Shown here piece after piece: positions 30,826-39,060 of a stretch of 64,000 nucleotides of DNA (position 1 is its first letter; each line of letters opens with the position of its first letter). The notes below the pieces were generated by a model that did not search any database, was not told where the DNA came from, and saw nothing but the letters and a program-made list of their open reading frames with translations. The stretch spans positions 1-64,000 of the forward strand of contig DASZMX010000082.1 in NCBI GenBank assembly GCA_035551475.1, in the 5' to 3' direction. A program made the translations under genes and the position numbers. Source of the DNA: DASZMX01 sp035551475 (GTDB taxonomy: Bacteria; Verrucomicrobiota; Verrucomicrobiia; Limisphaerales; Palsa-1400).

Positions 30826-33798
30826 CTATTGCCCCAGCCATTTTTGCAGCAGTTCAAAAGAAGTCGAGAGCTGCCGGGCGCTTTTGCAGGCTTCGTGTTC
30901 GATCGAGATAAACCCACTAAAGGGCAGGCCCTTAAACGGCGGTTTAGCCGTGACGAAGGAGCGGCGCCGCAGAATCTCGAGCCACGGACGAAAGAATTCT
31001 TCTTTACTCTGGCAGGTCAAAAATAAATCGCTTAAGTGCCCAATTCCATGATCGCTGATATGGGCGTGCACCACGCGATTTAAGACGGCCGGGGTGCTTC
31101 GCAGCCATTCGCTGGTGATTCGCTTCGTCTCTCCTGGATTGGGGCGGGAGAGAATCGCCCAGTGGGGAATATCAAGATTGACACCCATCGTGCGCTTCAC
31201 CCCCTCCGCCGGGTGCAAAGCGATGGCCTCGCAGAGCGTCTCCAAGGTTTCCGCGCTATTGACGCGGAAGAGCGGGCCGGGCTCTAATTCGATGGCAAAA
31301 AGGACGTCCGCCGCCAGGGCTTCGTCCGCCACCGCGGCAAAATCGGACAGGACGCCTTCGACATTTTTCCTATAGCTGCTCCGCGGCAGCATGCCGAAAC
31401 TCAGACGTTGGTCATCCGGAAGCCGGTCCTTTTCGGGAATATGCTGGTCGCGCCGCTTGGCCACGCTTTCCACCATGCTGCCCGAAACTAATTCGATGAC
31501 AAACGGGCGTTGCGCAAAGCGGGGGAGATGCCGGGCGGTCTTGACCAGGAATTGTATGGCGTGCAAGGCTGCTTTCCGCAGGGACTCGTCCGGCGACGTG
31601 ATTTCGGGAAAGAACGTCGCGATGGCAATGACGTGCCGGTGGGGAAAGCTATCTCTTAACCACTCGCCGAATTTTTCTGCCTGGTCATCGGCATCCACGC
31701 GCTCACCCATGCCGGCCAGCACGTGCAGCGCGCTGGGATGGCGTCGAAATTCCTCGCCGAAATATTCGCTCAAATCACCGTGCATGCAGGCGTAGTATTC
31801 GATGAATTTCGCCTTTTCCGGCAGAAAGTGTTGCACTGCGTGGCGGCCGCGAAATTCGAAAGACGATATCAGCGCTGGGAGAACTTCTCCGAGTTCGTCC
31901 TTTTTAGGGGGAGTTGCCTCGGACTCCGTTGTGGTTGTAGTGGTCGTGGCTGACGTTGGGCGGGTTGGGGCAGCCTCGCAGGGATTCCAATTCCAGGCGC
32001 CATCGCCGGAGTAAGGCAGTTCCAAAACGCCGCGCAGGAGATCAAACGGTCGGGCGGCGTTCGACCGAAGAGAGCAGAGTATCGAGAGGTCAACCTGCGC
32101 GTCCCAAACTTTGATCAACTTATGGATGCCCGCTCCCATTCCCTTTTCGCGGACTCCAACCTCCAGCCAGACCCATCGTTTGCCTTTTTCCGCCCACGGC
32201 ATCCGGTTGGACAAATTCTTTAACTGTTCCAAATGCGGGCCGACCTTCTCCGCTTGCGCAATGGTAAAAAACTCCAGCAACCGGCCCTCCAGGCGCGGAT
32301 CATCCAGTTGCATGAGGTAAAAGGATCGTTGCTCGGGAAGTGTGCGGTAGCGGCTGAACGCCGGATAAAACGCCATGATCCGCAGCAAGCCATCGTGTTT
32401 GACTTCCTGGTCATCGATCCAATTCAACAGCGGAACTGTCACCGCCGGCGGAGTGACGCTGATAATTTGTGGATGCAGACCCTGGCTGGAACCGCCTTCA
32501 ATGGTGCGGGCTTCGGGCGCGCGATAGCCGGCCGATAGCAAAACTCTGGCATTCACGGACGTGAAAGGCATGAAGGACGAATCCTGATAAATATAAGTGG
32601 ATTCGGGAATGTTCCATTGGGCGGCGTGATTGGCGGAATGTTTTATTCGCTCTGGCCGCAAATGCTTTCGCTTGCTGCATCCGACCACGGTGATGGCATG
32701 GTGTTCGGCGACGGTTAGCGGAGTGACCTTGGCGTGGCCGGCGTCCCATGGTGGCACGGTGGCGGCGACTTTGCCCGGCTCTGTTTCTGGTTCGAGCGGA
32801 AGCGCATCTTCCTTGCTGGGCATGCGCGAGGGATCCAGACACATCACGACGGGAAACCCCGAGGCGACGTACGCGTGCAGGCATTCCTCGATCTGGTAGG
32901 CTTGACGAGGTTGCGCGCGGTCATTGCGCTCTGCGCCCGGAGGCTGGTTGTAGTCCTGAAATTGCAGCATGGAGGACAGCCCCACCTTTTGAAAGTATTG
33001 CACCATTTCGATTTGGTAGAGGCCGCGAATCGGCAGCAGCGGCGTCGCTGTGTTGGTCAGGAGGGCTGTAACCTCCCCAAGGCCGTGGACCTGGCTGGCG
33101 TGCTGGTGCATTAGCAAGGTGGAGATAAAGCAGCAGGCTTGGGCGCAGAGTCCCACGCCAAACGGCGGCGTCCGCAAGTAGGGAATGCCTTCCGGTCCGC
33201 GCCAGGCTTTGTCATCCGCGTCGCTGGATTCAGGCGGGTCGGTCTCGCCGAAAAGGGGCGCCAACTGCGCTGTGACCAGGTGATAATCCACTTTCGAAAA
33301 CCGCGCGGGCGGCATGAGAAAACTTTCCGCCACCGACGGGCATTTCTCGATATTGAGATCCGAGATTTTGGCTTTCTCCCATTCTTCCACCGTGGCGCCC
33401 GGTGGAAAGGGGAAGTGCCCGTCGGTGGAAACATAACGCTTTTCCAGAACGGTTTTCAATTGCTGCAAACGCCGCAGATTAAGAAAACCCTGGGAGCCCA
33501 GGTCATAACGAAAGGCAAAGCGCGGACTGCTGCCGCCGTGAAGCACGTCCAATTCGGTGCGGATCAATAAGGAAGGGGCGAAGCGCAAAGTGCGGTTTAG
33601 TTCCTTTTGATTGACAGCCAGCCAAGTCGACGCCGTGTGCCAGGTGGCCGAACTGGCCGAATTGTCGGACAGCCACCAGGTCAGGCGCCGCAATTCGTCC
33701 TCGATCAGGGCGCTTAATTCATTCCGAAAATCTTCCCACAGCACAATGTTGGGGGCAGACATCGGTTCCGGGGCGGGAGCGGATGTTGGTGTCGGCAT
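30826..33798 (-). CDS. C39/papain-like domain fused to a xylose-isomerase-like TIM barrel
   Basis: A 990-aa protein without an obvious signal peptide. After a helical N-terminal region (1-200), residues about 205-420 look like a C39/papain-type cysteine-peptidase fold: GLCAQACCFISTLL (Cys218 as candidate nucleophile), AEHHAITVVGC (His366/367) and YIYQDSSFMPF (Asp406). Residues about 430-600 are unassigned. A Thr-rich linker (about 615-640) leads to a TIM barrel (about 650-990) like sugar isomerases and AP-endonuclease-2 proteins, with candidate metal ligands in FAIELEPG (837/839), VNLDIPHW (876/879), HAHISDHG (911/913) and SIEHEACK (967-969). The domain calls are from motif shape only. It is encoded 149 nt downstream of a 67-codon gene, which may be its substrate. 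Confidence 0.65.
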   Translation of the reverse strand: MPTPTSAPAPEPMSAPNIVLWEDFRNELSALIEDELRRLTWWLSDNSASSATWHTASTWLAVNQKELNRTLRFAPSLLIRTELDVLHGGSSPRFAFRYDLGSQGFLNLRRLQQLKTVLEKRYVSTDGHFPFPPGATVEEWEKAKISDLNIEKCPSVAESFLMPPARFSKVDYHLVTAQLAPLFGETDPPESSDADDKAWRGPEGIPYLRTPPFGVGLCAQACCFISTLLMHQHASQVHGLGEVTALLTNTATPLLPIRGLYQIEMVQYFQKVGLSSMLQFQDYNQPPGAERNDRAQPRQAYQIEECLHAYVASGFPVVMCLDPSRMPSKEDALPLEPETEPGKVAATVPPWDAGHAKVTPLTVAEHHAITVVGCSKRKHLRPERIKHSANHAAQWNIPESTYIYQDSSFMPFTSVNARVLLSAGYRAPEARTIEGGSSQGLHPQIISVTPPAVTVPLLNWIDDQEVKHDGLLRIMAFYPAFSRYRTLPEQRSFYLMQLDDPRLEGRLLEFFTIAQAEKVGPHLEQLKNLSNRMPWAEKGKRWVWLEVGVREKGMGAGIHKLIKVWDAQVDLSILCSLRSNAARPFDLLRGVLELPYSGDGAWNWNPCEAAPTRPTSATTTTTTTESEATPPKKDELGEVLPALISSFEFRGRHAVQHFLPEKAKFIEYYACMHGDLSEYFGEEFRRHPSALHVLAGMGERVDADDQAEKFGEWLRDSFPHRHVIAIATFFPEITSPDESLRKAALHAIQFLVKTARHLPRFAQRPFVIELVSGSMVESVAKRRDQHIPEKDRLPDDQRLSFGMLPRSSYRKNVEGVLSDFAAVADEALAADVLFAIELEPGPLFRVNSAETLETLCEAIALHPAEGVKRTMGVNLDIPHWAILSRPNPGETKRITSEWLRSTPAVLNRVVHAHISDHGIGHLSDLFLTCQSKEEFFRPWLEILRRRSFVTAKPPFKGLPFSGFISIEHEACKSARQLSTSFELLQKWLGQ

Positions 33799-33947
33799 GG
33801 CTAGTGGCCCGAGATCATGCGGAAACCAAGGTAAAGATCAACCCAAAACCATCCCCATTTAATTGACACTTATCGTCGGCGGGGGCTGGGGGAAAGAAGG
33901 CGGCCCGCGTTCTGTCAACTGCAAAAAATCCAGGCGGAGCGACGGAA

Positions 33948-34151
33948 CTAAATCACTTTGTCGACGTCGCTGGTCGAAGTGGTGCAGTGGCCCTCAAACT
34001 CGGAGCCATACTCGTTTAAAACGGTGTCCAGCACACCCATGGCGTGGCCGTAGAATTCAGGCGCGGCGGCATTGAGATTGGGCCGCACTTTGTCGGCGAC
34101 GTCCGGGCCGAAGTCGGACGAAACAAATTCGAGAAACTCGGTTACGTTCAT
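33948..34151 (-). CDS. 67-residue peptide, candidate precursor peptide
   Basis: A short gene with a good Shine-Dalgarno (AGGAA about 8 nt before the ATG at 34151). The acidic, helical N-terminal part (MNVTEFLEFVSSDFGPDVAD, VLDTVLNEYG) resembles leader peptides. The tail has a single Cys56 followed by Thr/Ser (EGHCTTSTSDVDKVI), residues often modified in RiPPs. There is no double-Gly cleavage site. It lies directly upstream of the C39-like/TIM-barrel gene on the same strand. Alternatives are a small regulator or an antitoxin. No database family is recognised. Confidence 0.6.
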   Translation of the reverse strand: MNVTEFLEFVSSDFGPDVADKVRPNLNAAAPEFYGHAMGVLDTVLNEYGSEFEGHCTTSTSDVDKVI

Positions 34152-34304
34152 GGCAGTATTCCTGGGGGAAGGGTTTAAGGTTTAGGTTTCGGCGTGTTGA
34201 TGGTGTTGGAAGCAGAGAGCGCAGGGCGCGCTCATGGCCCATGAGATGCGAAGAGTAGACGTGTGTGGTCGCCGCGGGAGCGGTTGTTTTCCGCGCGTCG
34301 AACT

Positions 34305-34320
34305 GTTTGTCTAGACAGAC
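34305..34320. promoter_or_regulatory. Palindrome downstream of the candidate promoter
   Basis: GTTTGTCTAGACAGAC contains a perfect 10-bp palindrome (TGTCTAGACA), and its flanks pair with one mismatch. It lies about 15-30 nt downstream of the inferred transcription start, a position suitable for a repressor. No candidate regulator gene is adjacent. Confidence 0.3.
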
Positions 34321-34341
34321 CATAGTTCCAAAACCATCGCC

Positions 34342-34370
34342 AGCATGCGCCCAATCGCCCTCTGTGTCAA
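34342..34370 (-). promoter_or_regulatory. Candidate promoter for the peptide/TIM-barrel genes
   Basis: A consensus -35 TTGACA (34370-34365) and a weak -10 CATGCT (34347-34342, three of six matches) are separated by 17 nt on the minus strand. Only the -35 is strong. Confidence 0.25.
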
Positions 34371-34584
34371 TAACTAGATTTGGCGCCGTATCTCGTAAGG
34401 CGGGCTGGTTCAACTACGCTGAACCGCGTCGCCGGGTCGTCGTTGTGCCATATTGGCCAAAGACCACAAGCCCAAATGTAGGGCCTCTGCGCCCACGCGC
34501 GACCTGTCTCCGCCCTCCGGCGTCGCCTGACCTTGGGTCGTGCTTGCCAAATCGACGGGCGCCGGACATTAATCCTGCGCGCGC

Positions 34585-35631
34585 ATGAACTTTGGATTCT
34601 GGAATTTTTATCCGTTCTACAATCGGAACCGGATGTTCACGCAAGGCGCTTCCGAGACGGGCGATGATCTGGCTTACCCGACTGTGCTGCTGGGACAGCG
34701 ATTGCGCGCTTTGGGCCATGAAGTGGCGACGCTCGACATGCAGCCGCTCGCCTGGTTCGACCAGGTTTTTTTTATTGACTACCCCACCTTGCTTAATGCC
34801 CGTTTTCGCCGGCTCCTGCGCGAGCGGCATCCGCATGTTCATTTGTTCGCCTCCGAGCCGCCCATGATTCGGTCGAGCAATTATTCCACCGCCACCGCCG
34901 CGCGTTTTGAAAAAGTCCTGACGTGGCGGAAAGAACTGTGCGCCCGCAATCCCGTCAAATATACCTTGTGGCATCTGCCAAATAAATACCGCGAGCCGGC
35001 GGCGGCGGAGCCGTTTGCCAGCCGCAAGCTTGGCGTGATGATTAACCGGTTCATGGCGTTTCACGATCCGCGCGAACTTTTTTCCGAGCGCGTCCGCGCC
35101 GTGCGCTGGTTCGAGGCCCACGCTCCGCAGGACTTCGATCTTTTTGGCTCGGATTGGGACAAGCCGCTTTTTTCCGGACGCCTGGCGAAGGTGAACCTGC
35201 CCCTGCGCTTGATGTATCGACGCATCGCGCCGTTGCGGCGGCTGAAGCTTGCCCGCTATCCATCGTTTCGCGGGCCGGTCGCCTCCAAAAACGAAACGCT
35301 GCGCCAATACCGTTTTTGTTTCGCGTACGAAAACTGCGCGGAGCCGGACTATCTTTCAGAGAAATTATTTGACTGTTTTTTCGCGGGCTGCGTGCCGATT
35401 TACCTGGGCGCGCCCAATGTGCTGGAAACCATCCCCGCTGAAACATTTATTGACAAGAGGAAGTTTGGATCCTACGCAGAGCTGCACCGATATTTGGCGG
35501 CGATGCCGGAAGCGGTTTACAATCGGCATCTGGAGGCCGCGCGCGATTTTCTACACAGCCCGGCGATGCGGCCTTACACGGCGGAGGGATTTGCGGACAA
35601 TTTCATCGCCAATTTTGCCGCTAAAACTTGA
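34585..35631 (+). CDS. GT10-family (fucosyltransferase-like) glycosyltransferase
   Basis: A 348-aa glycosyltransferase. The C-terminal half carries the GT10 alpha-1,3-fucosyltransferase signature: YRFCFAYENCAEPDYLSEKL, then FDCFFAGCVPIYLGAPNVLE and IPAETFID, which bind GDP-fucose in the family. The N-terminal half (MNFGFWNFYPFYNRNRMF) is the acceptor domain. It lacks a membrane anchor and presumably modifies O-antigen, exopolysaccharide or a glycoprotein. Its 3' end overlaps the convergent DUF481 gene by 11 nt. No other polysaccharide genes are adjacent. Confidence 0.85.
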   Translation: MNFGFWNFYPFYNRNRMFTQGASETGDDLAYPTVLLGQRLRALGHEVATLDMQPLAWFDQVFFIDYPTLLNARFRRLLRERHPHVHLFASEPPMIRSSNYSTATAARFEKVLTWRKELCARNPVKYTLWHLPNKYREPAAAEPFASRKLGVMINRFMAFHDPRELFSERVRAVRWFEAHAPQDFDLFGSDWDKPLFSGRLAKVNLPLRLMYRRIAPLRRLKLARYPSFRGPVASKNETLRQYRFCFAYENCAEPDYLSEKLFDCFFAGCVPIYLGAPNVLETIPAETFIDKRKFGSYAELHRYLAAMPEAVYNRHLEAARDFLHSPAMRPYTAEGFADNFIANFAAKT

Positions 35632-36415
35632 AGCCCACGCCGCTGACCAGACGGACGTCGTTGCGCTGGCGCCCCGCCGCCGGCACGTTGTTATAATAAT
35701 CCTGCAAAACGGTGCGGAGGGTGAAGGACTTCGTGATGCTTGCCTCCAGGCCGAGCTCGAAATTGACGAGGTAATTGTTGAACGCGTTGATCTGCGGCAT
35801 GATTTCCATCGTCTCCCAGACGCGCGCCGCTTTGTTGAATTTGTATTCGTAGCGCTCGCCAAAACGGAGGATGGCGTAGCTCTCGATGACGTCGTCCTGG
35901 CGCGTGTAAATGTAGCCGGGGCCGAGCTCCAAGCCCAGCAGCGTGTTCGTCGTCTTCATCGCGTAATATCCAATCAGCGGCGCGGCGGTGAGGCGGTAAT
36001 GAATGTCCGCAATCCCGTCGTGAAACGCGTCCAGGCGCAAGCCTTCGAACATGCGCTTGGTCAGGGTGTGATTGTATTGCGCGTTCGCATCCGCTGATTC
36101 TGTGGAAGCCACTCCTTCCGAAGTTCCGTATCCCACGTTCCCGTCCAGGATCAGTTCATTGACCGCATGATCCCAGAAGGTCACCGTATGGGCGCTGGCC
36201 GAGGCGAGAATCGTCCGGCTGTTCCCGCGCGTCAAGGTCAGCCCCACCGCAATTGTGCCGGACCAAGGTTTATTGGTCGGAACCACCACAATGGGCGCAA
36301 ACGGCGACGGCGTGTTCAAAAAATCCGGCAGGGCGATCGTGTTGGTGCGCAGAATCGGCTGGCCCACCGCCGCCAGCTCGCAAAAAAATAAAAAAATGCA
36401 AAAAAAACGAAACAT
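35621..36415 (-). CDS. DUF481 family outer-membrane beta-barrel protein
   Basis: A 264-aa exported protein with a signal peptide (MFRFFCIFLFFCELAAVGQ). The mature part has alternating beta strands (GTIAVGLTLTRGNSRTILAS, HTVTFWDHAVNELILDGNVG, YILRF-type segments) and ends VSGVGFKF with a terminal Phe, as expected for an outer-membrane barrel. DUF481 (YdiY-like) proteins are induced by acid or salt in other bacteria. Convergent with the GT10 gene. Confidence 0.83.
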   Translation of the reverse strand: MFRFFCIFLFFCELAAVGQPILRTNTIALPDFLNTPSPFAPIVVVPTNKPWSGTIAVGLTLTRGNSRTILASASAHTVTFWDHAVNELILDGNVGYGTSEGVASTESADANAQYNHTLTKRMFEGLRLDAFHDGIADIHYRLTAAPLIGYYAMKTTNTLLGLELGPGYIYTRQDDVIESYAILRFGERYEYKFNKAARVWETMEIMPQINAFNNYLVNFELGLEASITKSFTLRTVLQDYYNNVPAAGRQRNDVRLVSGVGFKF

Positions 36416-36616
36416 GCGCCTTCTTGGACGTCTCCCGCCGCCGCTTCATTGTGACAAAGTTTGAGTAAAAGCAACAATTCTTTCGTGAAGTCGGACGGCC
36501 CGCCCCAAGCCCCCTGGCCTCGCTCGGTTCGCAGACCTAACCGCTCTCGCCTAAGCGCATCTAAGAACCCGTTTGACCGTTCAGCCTTCGCCATGGTGAT
36601 AAACAACGAGGAGGGT

Positions 36617-36723
36617 CTCTGTTTCCTCTGTTACCTCATGTTAAAAATGCTTTTTCAGAAAGCCAGGCCTCCCAACAAACTGGCCAAAATTTTTTTAAAC
36701 AGGAGGTAACAGAGGCAACAGAG
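36617..36723. repeat. Inverted repeat with 26-bp arms (MITE-like or hairpin element)
   Basis: The left arm 36617-36642 (starts CTCTGTTTCCTCTGTTACC) and the right arm 36698-36723 (ends GGTAACAGAGGCAACAGAG) are reverse complements with two mismatches. The pairing can extend into facing A and T runs. The 55-nt centre is AT-rich. Each arm contains an internal short direct repeat (CTCTGTT). This could be a small non-autonomous mobile element or a dispersed hairpin repeat; no coding sequence is within it. Confidence 0.6.
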
Positions 36724-36816
36724 GGGAAACTTTTCGTTCTGCTACCGCTTCCCCGTTGATGGTCGATCCGCTACGAAACAGTTGCGCAGTCAATAATTTT
36801 GCGAGAGGCTCGTGGA

Positions 36817-37146
36817 ATGAAGAGAACGCTCCTGGTAATGGTCGCCACCGCTCTATGCACTGGGATCGTGTGCAGTGTCATTCAGGGCATGCGCACGGGC
36901 GTGGAGCGGCTATGGCTGGTAAGCGCTGTCAAGGTCCCAGGCAACAAGGCGATTGCTGACATTCAAGCAAACATGAAGGAGGGCCAATATGGGTTGGCGG
37001 CGGCAAAGCTCCAGGCATTCAAGGCGGCGTGGGAGCGATTTGACAGCGGGCCTGATTCGTTCAGCGGTCGCGGGATTGGCGATATTATGGCGACTTTTTC
37101 CGAACTCGACGTCGCGCGCGCCACAAACAGCCTGCTGCATCATTGA
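36817..37146 (+). CDS. Small membrane-anchored hypothetical protein
   Basis: A 109-aa protein from the ATG at 36817. An N-terminal hydrophobic helix (TLLVMVATALCTGIVCSVI) serves as a signal anchor, and the rest is a soluble helical part (KEGQYGLAAAKLQAFKAAWE). No family is recognised. It lies between an inverted repeat and the tRNA-Thr/tuf cluster. The following 314 nt (37147-37460) hold a promoter for that cluster and a short hairpin (37382-37403), but no gene. Confidence 0.6.
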   Translation: MKRTLLVMVATALCTGIVCSVIQGMRTGVERLWLVSAVKVPGNKAIADIQANMKEGQYGLAAAKLQAFKAAWERFDSGPDSFSGRGIGDIMATFSELDVARATNSLLHH

Positions 37147-37303
37147 GGAGCTCATTCCGCAGATGGGGCGCGCCGATAAAGTGTTGCGCCCCTGCTCTTC
37201 CGCTGGTGGGAGCGATTGGCCCTTGGAGAATCTGAGCGGGTGGACAGTTTGGGAACCGAGAGTTTCCGAGGGCGCTGGATGCCATTATGTCGGAAAAAAG
37301 GCG

Positions 37304-37332
37304 TTGACATCATTTGGGGTGGAGCTTAATCT
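37304..37332 (+). promoter_or_regulatory. Candidate promoter for the tRNA-Thr-tuf cluster
   Basis: TTGACA at 37304-37309 and TAATCT at 37327-37332 are separated by 17 nt, followed by about 120 nt of leader before tRNA-Thr. The -35 is perfect and the -10 matches three of six. It is placed as expected for the strong promoter of a translation operon. Confidence 0.4.
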
Positions 37333-37460
37333 TTGCCACGAGTCAGTTATCGGGCTTTGAAATGATGAACCATGCCCTGAGGCTCATTTTTGTAAAAATG
37401 GGCTCGGGGAATGGGTTTTTGTCGTTTTGAGCGGTCAGGAGCAATGAATATTTGGCTTAT

Positions 37461-37536
37461 GCCCATGTAGCTCAGTTGGCAGAGCACGTCCTTGGTAAGG
37501 ACGAGGTCATCAGTTCAATCCTGATCATGGGCTCCA
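37461..37536 (+). tRNA. tRNA-Thr (GGT anticodon)
   Basis: A complete cloverleaf: acceptor GCCCATG/CATGGGC, D-arm AGCTCAGTTGGCAGAGC, anticodon stem CGTCC/GGACG with loop TTGGTAA (anticodon GGT), and T-arm with GTTCAATCC. The discriminator T is followed by an encoded CCA. It lies 50 nt upstream of tuf and is probably processed from the same transcript. Confidence 0.96.
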
Positions 37537-37586
37537 GATAACCGGATCGTTAGGCGTAAAACAAATTAAAGCAGGAGAATTTTTTA

Positions 37587-38777
37587 ATGGCTAAAGAACA
37601 GTTCCAAAGAACGAAACCGCACGTCAATGTCGGCACTATCGGCCACGTTGACCACGGCAAATCGACCTTGACCGCCGCCATTGTGGAGTGCCAGAGCAAA
37701 AAAGGCATGGCCTCGCCCATCAGTTACGCGGACATCACCAAGGGCGGCACGGTGCGTGACGCGACCAAGACGGTCACGATCGCCGTTTCGCACGTGGAAT
37801 ATGAGTCGCCCACCCGCCATTACGCGCACGTGGATTGCCCTGGCCATGCGGATTACGTCAAGAACATGATCACTGGCGCGGCCCAAATGGACGGCGCCAT
37901 CCTGGTGGTCAGCGCGGCGGACGGCCCGATGCCCCAGACCCGCGAACACATTCTGCTGGCCCGTCAGGTCGGCGTTCCGGCGGTCGTCGTGTTTCTGAAC
38001 AAGGTTGATTTGGTCGATGATCCGGAATTGCTGGATCTCGTCGAAATGGAAATTCGCGATTTGCTGAGCAAGTATCAATTTCCGGGCGACAAGACCCCGG
38101 TGGTGCGCGGCAGCGCCACGGCGGCCCTCGCGGGCAAGCCGGAAGGCAACAAGGCCATCGACGATTTGTTGGCGGCGATTGACGCTTTCATTCCGTTGCC
38201 GACGCGTGAAATCGACAAGCCGTTCCTGATGTGCATCGAAGACGTGTTCAACATTGAAGGTCGCGGCACGGTCGTGACTGGTCGTGTGGAGCGCGGCGAG
38301 CTGAACAAGATGTCGGACGTGGAAATCGTCGGGCTGAAGGACACCCGCAAGACGGTGGCGACCGACATCGAAATGTTCCGCAAGTTGCTGGACAAGGCGA
38401 GCGCGGGCGACAACGTCGGCGTCCTGCTGCGCGGCACCCGCAAGGAAGATGTCGAGCGCGGCATGGTTCTGGCCAAGCCGGGCAGCATCACCCCGCACAC
38501 GAAGTTCAAGGCGGAAGTCTATGTGCTTTCCAAGGATGAAGGCGGCCGTCATACGCCGTTCTTCACGAATTATCGTCCGCAGTTTTACTTCCGGACGACG
38601 GACGTCACGGGCACGGTGCAATTGCCGACCGGCGTGGAAATGGTGATGCCGGGCGACAACGTCTCGGTGGACATCGAATTGATTGCGCCCGTCGCCATGG
38701 AAAAAGGCCAGCGCTTCGCGATTCGCGAAGGCGGTCGAACGATTGGGGCCGGTCGTGTGTCCGACATCGTAACCTAA
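37587..38777 (+). CDS. tuf: Translation elongation factor Tu
   Basis: A 396-aa GTPase that brings aminoacyl-tRNA to the ribosome. G1 is GHVDHGKSTLTA, G3 is DCPGHADYVKNM and G4 is NKVD; domains 2 and 3 are complete, ending VSDIVT. Switch I is unusual: the canonical RGITI is replaced by TKTVTIAVSHVEYE (residues 60-73), keeping the Mg-coordinating Thr (Thr64) but not the Gly. I recall this variant from Verrucomicrobiota, which helps placement. A GGAG Shine-Dalgarno precedes the ATG. Confidence 0.97.
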   Translation: MAKEQFQRTKPHVNVGTIGHVDHGKSTLTAAIVECQSKKGMASPISYADITKGGTVRDATKTVTIAVSHVEYESPTRHYAHVDCPGHADYVKNMITGAAQMDGAILVVSAADGPMPQTREHILLARQVGVPAVVVFLNKVDLVDDPELLDLVEMEIRDLLSKYQFPGDKTPVVRGSATAALAGKPEGNKAIDDLLAAIDAFIPLPTREIDKPFLMCIEDVFNIEGRGTVVTGRVERGELNKMSDVEIVGLKDTRKTVATDIEMFRKLLDKASAGDNVGVLLRGTRKEDVERGMVLAKPGSITPHTKFKAEVYVLSKDEGGRHTPFFTNYRPQFYFRTTDVTGTVQLPTGVEMVMPGDNVSVDIELIAPVAMEKGQRFAIREGGRTIGAGRVSDIVT

Positions 38778-38846
38778 AATTTGCATGCGTGAAAACAGGC
38801 GCGCGAAGAGCGCGTTTGTGGGGGGAACCGGACCACTCGACGGCAG

Positions 38847-38922
38847 AGGGCGGTAGCTCAATTGGTAGAGTAGCGGTCTCCAAAACCGTTGGTTGGGGGT
38901 TCGATTCCCTCCCGCCCTGCCA
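38847..38922 (+). tRNA. tRNA-Trp (CCA anticodon)
   Basis: Acceptor AGGGCGG/CCGCCCT, D-arm AGCTCAATTGGTAGAGT, anticodon stem GCGGT/ACCGT with loop CTCCAAA (anticodon CCA), T-arm GGGGGTTCGATTCCC, discriminator G and an encoded CCA. A tRNA-Trp between tuf and secE is a conserved arrangement. Confidence 0.96.
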
Positions 38923-38954
38923 CGAGGGTTAGCGCGACCAGGGTCGCCTTAGTC

Positions 38955-39044
38955 GGAGGGGTGGCAGAGTGGTCTATTGCGGCGGTCTTGAAAACCGCTG
39001 TGCGGGAAACCGCACCGGGGGTTCGAATCCCTCCCCCTCCGCCA
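38955..39044 (+). tRNA. tRNA-Ser (TGA anticodon)
   Basis: Acceptor GGAGGGG/CCCCTCC, anticodon stem GCGGT/ACCGC with loop CTTGAAA (anticodon TGA), a long variable arm (TGTGCGG/CCGCACC) typical of class II serine tRNA, T-arm with TTCGAATC, discriminator G and encoded CCA. A serine tRNA here is an addition to the usual tuf-trnW-secE order. Confidence 0.95.
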
Positions 39045-39060
39045 TGGAAAAGAGAACGAA

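Larger units (their letters stand above)
34152..34584. other. Intergenic region between the peptide gene and the GT10 gene
   Basis: These 433 nt separate divergent genes. I see no convincing gene. On the minus strand there is a possible promoter (34342-34370) and a palindrome (34305-34320), annotated separately. The part next to the glycosyltransferase (34400-34584) shows nothing recognisable. The peptide mRNA would have a long leader of about 180 nt. Confidence 0.4.

Noticed and set aside
34057..34413. TTG-started 118-codon frame upstream of and overlapping the peptide gene
   Set aside because: Weak start, overlaps the peptide gene by 95 nt, and its end is low-complexity Arg/Gln; the peptide gene has a better Shine-Dalgarno.
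37382..37403. Hairpin GCTCATTTTT/AAAAATGGGC before tRNA-Thr
   Set aside because: Stem with a 2-nt loop and no T-run; it lies inside the presumed tRNA-tuf leader, so it is not called a terminator.
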